From NCBI GenBank assembly GCA_001563325.1, contig LRSK01000209.1:1-6037 (forward strand): a stretch of 6,037 bases of DNA, in the 5' to 3' direction. The position numbers were made by a program, and so were the translations under genes. How positions within the stretch are numbered: the first letter of the stretch is position 1; every line of letters starts with the position of its first letter. This document shows positions 5,062-6,037 of this stretch, piece by piece. Source of the DNA: Candidatus Thorarchaeota archaeon SMTZ1-83 (GTDB taxonomy: Archaea; Asgardarchaeota; Thorarchaeia; Thorarchaeales; Thorarchaeaceae). The notes beneath the pieces were generated by a model. That model saw nothing but the letters and a program-made list of their open reading frames with translations. It made no database searches and was not told the origin of the DNA.

Positions 5062-6037
5062 TCCTACAGAGAGAGTTATCAGGACACCAGACACCGGGGA
5101 CTTGATGTCAGAATACCCAGCTCACGTGGAGATTGAACCGCGCGTTCATCTGGTCCGAGGACTCAACGGTGCTAGATTCCCTGAGGCAAACTCACTCTTC
5201 ATTGATGACGAGATTCTTACACTTGTAGACGCTGGTTCTGACGTTAGACAAGTCACGAGCACAATGAAGGACCTCGGTTATAGACTAAAAGAACTGGACC
5301 GGCTGGTGCTGACTCACTTCCATATCGACCACAAGGGGCATGCAGAACAACTTCGACAGATATCAGATTGCGAAGTGATGTGCCATCCTCTCTCAGTAAA
5401 GGGAATCAGCACATTCCAAGGATGGGCAGAGGAATGCGGAATCACAGACCATCCTTCGTTCAATGAATGGATACCGCTGCTCATAGAATGGATGCCTCTC
5501 CTGTCATCGGACTACAAGATCACGATCCATTTCCAGAACATGAAACCGATAAGTTGCGGTGAGGTTGAGCTGATCCCACTACATCTTCCGGGACACACGA
5601 AGGACCATACGTGTTTCGGAATAAACGGGTTGGAAACCATCTTTCTGGTTGATATCGATCTCACAAGCTTCGGACCATTCTATGGAAATTTGGTGAGCGA
5701 CATTCGCGAGTTCAAACATTCAATAAAGCGAGTAATCGATCTCTCCCCAAAGCTAGGCATAAGCAGCCATTTACCCAATCCGGTGACGGACAATCTGCAG
5801 GAACTTCTGGAAGAGTTCCTCGGTGTCTTTGACAAAAGGGATGCAGAGATTCTGAGGAGAATCTATGACGGCCATAACACGGTCGAGAAGCTCGCATCTT
5901 TACCTACTATTTATCCGCGAATTCCTTTCGAGCCCTACTACTTCTTTGAGGAATGCATGCTGGAGCTCCATGTCCAAATCCTCCTAGAGGATGGCGTCAT
6001 CCGACAAGAGAGAAATGAGTTTGAGATTGCGAGGAGA
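5054..6037 (+). CDS. Metallo-beta-lactamase-fold hydrolase with C-terminal winged-helix region (partial, 3' end outside window)
   Basis: An open frame of 328 codons without a stop runs to the window edge. It shows the metal-binding series of the MBL superfamily: THFHIDH at 87-93 (HxHxDH), LPGHT at 178-182 (third histidine), LVDID at 198-202 (bridging Asp), and SSHLP at 237-241 (last histidine). A binuclear metal site is therefore complete. After residue 245 the chain looks helical, with KRDAEILRRIYDG and a closing HVQILLEDGVI stretch, like the small winged-helix domain that follows some MBL hydrolases. The FGPFYGN motif at 206-212 is of the kind seen in poorly characterised MBL proteins. The substrate cannot be read from the sequence; glyoxalase II, thioester or lactone hydrolase roles are all possible. 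The start is uncertain: ATG 5054 gives the longest form but has no ribosome site, while ATG 5105 (residue 18) has GGGG five bases upstream and still keeps the whole fold. It is divergent from the glycerol operon; no functional link is shown. Confidence 0.85.
   Translation, partial: MNCPTERVIRTPDTGDLMSEYPAHVEIEPRVHLVRGLNGARFPEANSLFIDDEILTLVDAGSDVRQVTSTMKDLGYRLKELDRLVLTHFHIDHKGHAEQLRQISDCEVMCHPLSVKGISTFQGWAEECGITDHPSFNEWIPLLIEWMPLLSSDYKITIHFQNMKPISCGEVELIPLHLPGHTKDHTCFGINGLETIFLVDIDLTSFGPFYGNLVSDIREFKHSIKRVIDLSPKLGISSHLPNPVTDNLQELLEEFLGVFDKRDAEILRRIYDGHNTVEKLASLPTIYPRIPFEPYYFFEECMLELHVQILLEDGVIRQERNEFEIARR

Overview
The window carries most of an anaerobic-type glycerol / glycerol-3-phosphate catabolic operon on the minus strand, plus one divergent metallo-beta-lactamase-fold gene on the plus strand that runs off the right edge. 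In minus-strand transcription order (right to left) the operon is: an FGGY-family kinase (3546-5000, probably glycerol kinase); the GlpA-type FAD-dependent glycerol-3-phosphate dehydrogenase subunit (2182-3495); the C-terminal BFD-like domain of GlpA in a different reading frame (1845-2186); GlpB (471-1844); and a GlpC-like protein with two [4Fe-4S] motifs, cut off at the left edge (1-470). Gaps are tiny or absent. Stop and start codons abut as TGATTG at two junctions, so the genes are almost certainly co-transcribed and translationally coupled.

As a pathway: the kinase would phosphorylate glycerol to glycerol-3-phosphate. The GlpA/GlpB flavoproteins would oxidise it to dihydroxyacetone phosphate. 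The GlpC-like ferredoxin-type subunit would pass electrons to a membrane quinone or another carrier. No glycerol or glycerol-3-phosphate transporter lies in the window.

The organism is most likely an archaeon, with moderate confidence. Several starts are preceded by GGTGAT or GGAGGTG, which match the archaeal and bacterial 16S tail. TTG starts are frequent, AGA/AGG/ATA codons are common, and the kinase is not a bacterial-type glycerol kinase. Base composition is near 50% GC. No marker fixes the phylum. An uncultured lineage assembled from a metagenome would fit but is a guess.

The oddest point is the break in glpA near 2182-2215. The first frame ends just where the C-terminal cysteine-cluster domain should begin. 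That domain follows at once in the +1 frame, with no ATG, GTG or TTG start for about 175 bases, and it lacks the first Cys-x-Cys half of its [2Fe-2S] site. The break is either a mutation or assembly error, or a real split that depends on recoding or a non-standard start. A good Shine-Dalgarno sequence (GGAGGT) sits exactly at the break.

The intergenic region between the kinase and the divergent gene is short (about 50-100 bases depending on the start chosen). It holds one A/T-rich patch that could serve as a promoter in either direction. No RNA genes, mobile elements, CRISPR arrays or clear terminators were seen.
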